From assembly GCA_003500765.1 (NCBI GenBank), contig DNQL01000308.1, positions 1 through 16,109 on the forward strand: DNA of 16,109 nucleotides. Direction: 5' to 3'. Both the position numbers and the translations under genes were made by a program. Below the pieces are notes generated by a model, which did not search any database, had not been told where the DNA came from, and saw only the letters and a list, made by a program, of their open reading frames with translations. Below are positions 14,232 through 16,109 of the stretch, one piece after another; position 1 is the first letter of the stretch; every line of letters begins with the position of its first letter. Source of the stretch: Elusimicrobiota bacterium. Lineage in GTDB: Bacteria; Elusimicrobiota; Elusimicrobia; Elusimicrobiales; UBA9959.

Positions 14232-15647
14232 ATGAGCTACAACATCAGCCGCTACCTTAACGTCATAGACCTGGGAGGATCCGCGCTGCTCTTCAACGGC
14301 GTGAACGGCTGCCTGGACGAGATCTCCGGCGGGCCGGCGGAGATCTTCCTCTCGGGCGACCGGGAGCGGCTGGGAGAGCTTTCCTCCGAAGACGCCGCGG
14401 CGCTTCTCAGGCGCGGCCATATCACGACCCTTCCGCCGGAAGAGGAACTGTCCCGGTTCGGGACCTTCGCCGGCGCTCTCTACGAAAAACAGGCGAAAGA
14501 GACGAAGGCGGCCGGGATAATGCTGCTGATGAGCTATAACTGCAACCTGGCCTGCAAGTACTGCTACCAGCAGGAGCACCGGCCCGGCAAATCCAAGGCG
14601 GTCATGACGGAAGAGATGGTGGACAATGTTTTCGACCGTCACCTCGCTTCGATAATCCCCGGAGCCGAGCTCAAGAACTGCAATATCTCCTTTTACGGCG
14701 GTGAGCCCTTCCTGCCGGCGAACCTGCCGGTCATCCGCAAGGCGCTGGGCTACGCCGCGAAATACAAGATGCCCGCCACCGCCATCTCGAACGCCACGAT
14801 GGTGGACTCGATGCCGGAGATCTTCGGCCCCGGCCCCGGGCTGGTCAGCCAGGTGCAGGTGTCGCTCGACGGCGACAAGCCGCTGCACGACTCCTCGCGC
14901 GTGCCCGCTTCCGGCGAGGCCACCTATGACAAGATGCTGGCCAACATGGCCATGCTGCTGGAACGCGGCACCCGGATCAGCATCCGGCTTAACCTGGACA
15001 GGCGCACGCTGGAGTCGGTGCCGTCGCTGGTGAAGGACCTCAAGGAAAAGAAGATACTCGGCAATAAGCTCGCCACGATCTACGCCAGCCCGCTGCACGA
15101 CAATATCGCCAGGGTGGACGCCACGGATTTCATGGACATGACGGACCTCTCCTCCCGCGTCTTCGACCTGGGAATAGACCTGGAGCACCCGGTCAGCCTG
15201 CGCGCCAACGAGCTGAGCCGTCTTTTCGGCCTCAAGAAGGGCCTCGGCCTCATGAAGACCTGCTTCTGCATGCAGACCATGCAGCGCACGCTGGTCGTGG
15301 ACCCCTTCGGCGACCTTTACGCCTGCTTCGAAGAGGCCGGCTACCCGGAGCACCGTGTCGGGCATGTCTCGCGGGAGGGCGTCGAGTTCTTCCCCCTGCA
15401 CGATAAATACAAGACCAGGCATATCGCCAATATGCCCGAGTGCCTGGAATGCTCAGTGGCCCTGGCCTGCGGCGGGCAGTGCGGCGCCAAGTGCCGGGCC
15501 AAAACCGGCGACATCTTCAAGCCGCATTGCGAGGACACGAAGAAGGTCATACTCGAATCCGTGAAGCTCGCCTACCAGCGCAACGCCGCCGGCGCCGCGG
15601 CCGGCGACGGGCGGAGCGAACCGGACCTGGTCTCTGCGCATGGCTGA
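14232..15647 (+). CDS. Radical SAM/SPASM peptide maturase
   Basis: A 471-residue cytoplasmic enzyme. Residues of about 1-90 form a small domain (SRYLNVIDLGGSALLFNG onward) typical of the recognition regions at the front of RiPP maturases. The radical SAM core holds CNLACKYC (C104, C108, C111) for the SAM-binding 4Fe-4S cluster and FYGGEP (154-159) for SAM binding. The C-terminal SPASM domain, which carries auxiliary clusters, has C346 and C365, then C404-x2-C407-x5-C413-x3-C417 and C433; C344 and C421 are extra. SPASM enzymes of this build install thioether, C-C or related crosslinks in peptides such as sactipeptides and ranthipeptides. The obvious substrate is the cysteine-rich peptide encoded at 13195. 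AAGGAAAAG before the ATG gives a moderate ribosome-binding site. The last 20 residues are low-complexity, and the gene end overlaps the next gene by 8 bp. Confidence 0.93.
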   Translation: MSYNISRYLNVIDLGGSALLFNGVNGCLDEISGGPAEIFLSGDRERLGELSSEDAAALLRRGHITTLPPEEELSRFGTFAGALYEKQAKETKAAGIMLLMSYNCNLACKYCYQQEHRPGKSKAVMTEEMVDNVFDRHLASIIPGAELKNCNISFYGGEPFLPANLPVIRKALGYAAKYKMPATAISNATMVDSMPEIFGPGPGLVSQVQVSLDGDKPLHDSSRVPASGEATYDKMLANMAMLLERGTRISIRLNLDRRTLESVPSLVKDLKEKKILGNKLATIYASPLHDNIARVDATDFMDMTDLSSRVFDLGIDLEHPVSLRANELSRLFGLKKGLGLMKTCFCMQTMQRTLVVDPFGDLYACFEEAGYPEHRVGHVSREGVEFFPLHDKYKTRHIANMPECLECSVALACGGQCGAKCRAKTGDIFKPHCEDTKKVILESVKLAYQRNAAGAAAGDGRSEPDLVSAHG

Positions 15648-16109
15648 TAACGATCCCGCTGGCCTGGAGCTGTACGAGAATCACCTGAAAGGGGCGTACT
15701 CCGTCCCCAGCGGCGACAAGGTGCTGGCGATCACCGACACCTCCTGCTACACGCTGGCTGAAGAGACGGCCTGGCTGAAAGACAATATCCCCGGCAAGGG
15801 CGGGAAGAGCGAATATCTGCGCGCGATGTCCGAGCTGGGGATAGAGGACCCGGTCAGGATATTCGACAAACTGCTGGCCATAGGCGCCCTGCGCCACGCG
15901 GCGAAGCGCTCGTTCTCCGACGTTCTGCGCGCCGTGATATCGCCCAAGATACGCCTGCTGCCCTCCCGGGCGCAGGAAAAATTATTCTCGATTTTCGGGA
16001 TCGGCCCCGGCGTTTTCGACAAGGCCCTGCGCGTTCTGGCCTGGCCGGCCGCCGCCGGGCTGGCCTGGGGTCTCCTCTATTCCGCCGCGCCTTCGCTGGC
16101 CGTCCCTCC
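15640..16109 (+). CDS. Membrane protein of the peptide cassette, 3' end outside the window
   Basis: The frame is open from the ATG at 15640 to the right edge (156 codons seen), overlapping the maturase stop by 8 bp. Residues of about 1-90 are soluble and look like a small helical, possibly winged-helix or PqqD-like domain (ITDTSCYTLAEETAWL, then ELGIEDPVRIFDKLLAIGALR). Residues 99-125 contain ISPKIRLLPSRAQEKLFSIFGIG. A hydrophobic stretch begins at about 131 (RVLAWPAAAGLAWGLLYSA), which I read as the first membrane segment. Translational overlap with the maturase and the soluble-then-membrane layout suggest a processing protease (M50 or CPBP type) or an exporter for the modified peptide. The catalytic region is outside the window, so the choice cannot be made here. 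Confidence 0.75.
   Translation, partial: MADNDPAGLELYENHLKGAYSVPSGDKVLAITDTSCYTLAEETAWLKDNIPGKGGKSEYLRAMSELGIEDPVRIFDKLLAIGALRHAAKRSFSDVLRAVISPKIRLLPSRAQEKLFSIFGIGPGVFDKALRVLAWPAAAGLAWGLLYSAAPSLAVP

Noticed and set aside
14088..15422. 444-codon minus-strand frame opposite the radical SAM maturase
   Set aside because: The plus frame holds all radical SAM and SPASM motifs; the reverse frame has low-complexity composition and no recognisable domain.
1..16109. CRISPR arrays, tRNAs, insertion sequences
   Set aside because: No repeat-spacer array, cloverleaf, transposase or terminal inverted repeats were seen.

Overview
The window is a GC-rich stretch (strong G/C third positions, yet with frequent ATA isoleucine codons) from a Gram-negative-type bacterium. 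Signal peptides, paired periplasmic M16 peptidase homologues, lipid-linked glycosyltransferase genes and an apparent sigma-54 promoter all fit a didermic bacterium. Elusimicrobiota or a similar little-studied phylum is a guess from general character, not from a marker-gene comparison.

Left part (1-5412, minus strand): two very large, charged, almost proline-free alpha-helical coiled-coil proteins lie in tandem, 19 bp apart. The downstream one runs off the left edge. Upstream of them is rpmB (ribosomal protein bL28, zinc-binding four-Cys form) with its own perfect GNRA-loop Rho-independent terminator. Candidate promoters for the coiled-coil operon lie between that terminator and the first coiled-coil gene.

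Middle part (5461-9917, plus strand): a YjbQ/UPF0047 family gene and an overlapping YbgC-type thioesterase gene diverge from rpmB. They are followed by an envelope-glycan cluster: a multipass GT39-type glycosyltransferase, a B12-binding-domain radical SAM enzyme and a membrane-anchored GT2 glycosyltransferase. The three are tightly spaced and probably modify or transfer a lipid-linked sugar.

M16 part (9925-12860, minus strand, convergent with the GT2 gene): two exported M16 peptidase homologues overlap by ATGA. The first is catalytic (intact HxxEH). The second has lost the zinc ligands but keeps the partner-type Arg/Tyr motif, a typical active/inactive pair. An extended -10 promoter precedes them.

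Right part (12861-16109, plus strand): the most interesting region. An AT-rich 334-bp intergenic stretch carries a near-perfect sigma-54 (-24/-12) promoter. It precedes a four-gene cassette: an 88-residue peptide with eight cysteines in its C-terminal half, a secreted helical/TPR-like protein, a radical SAM/SPASM peptide maturase with an N-terminal recognition-like domain, and the start of a membrane protein overlapping the maturase gene. The layout is that of a ribosomally synthesised and post-translationally modified peptide (RiPP) pathway. It is apparently switched on by a sigma-54 activator and does not match a RiPP class I recognise.
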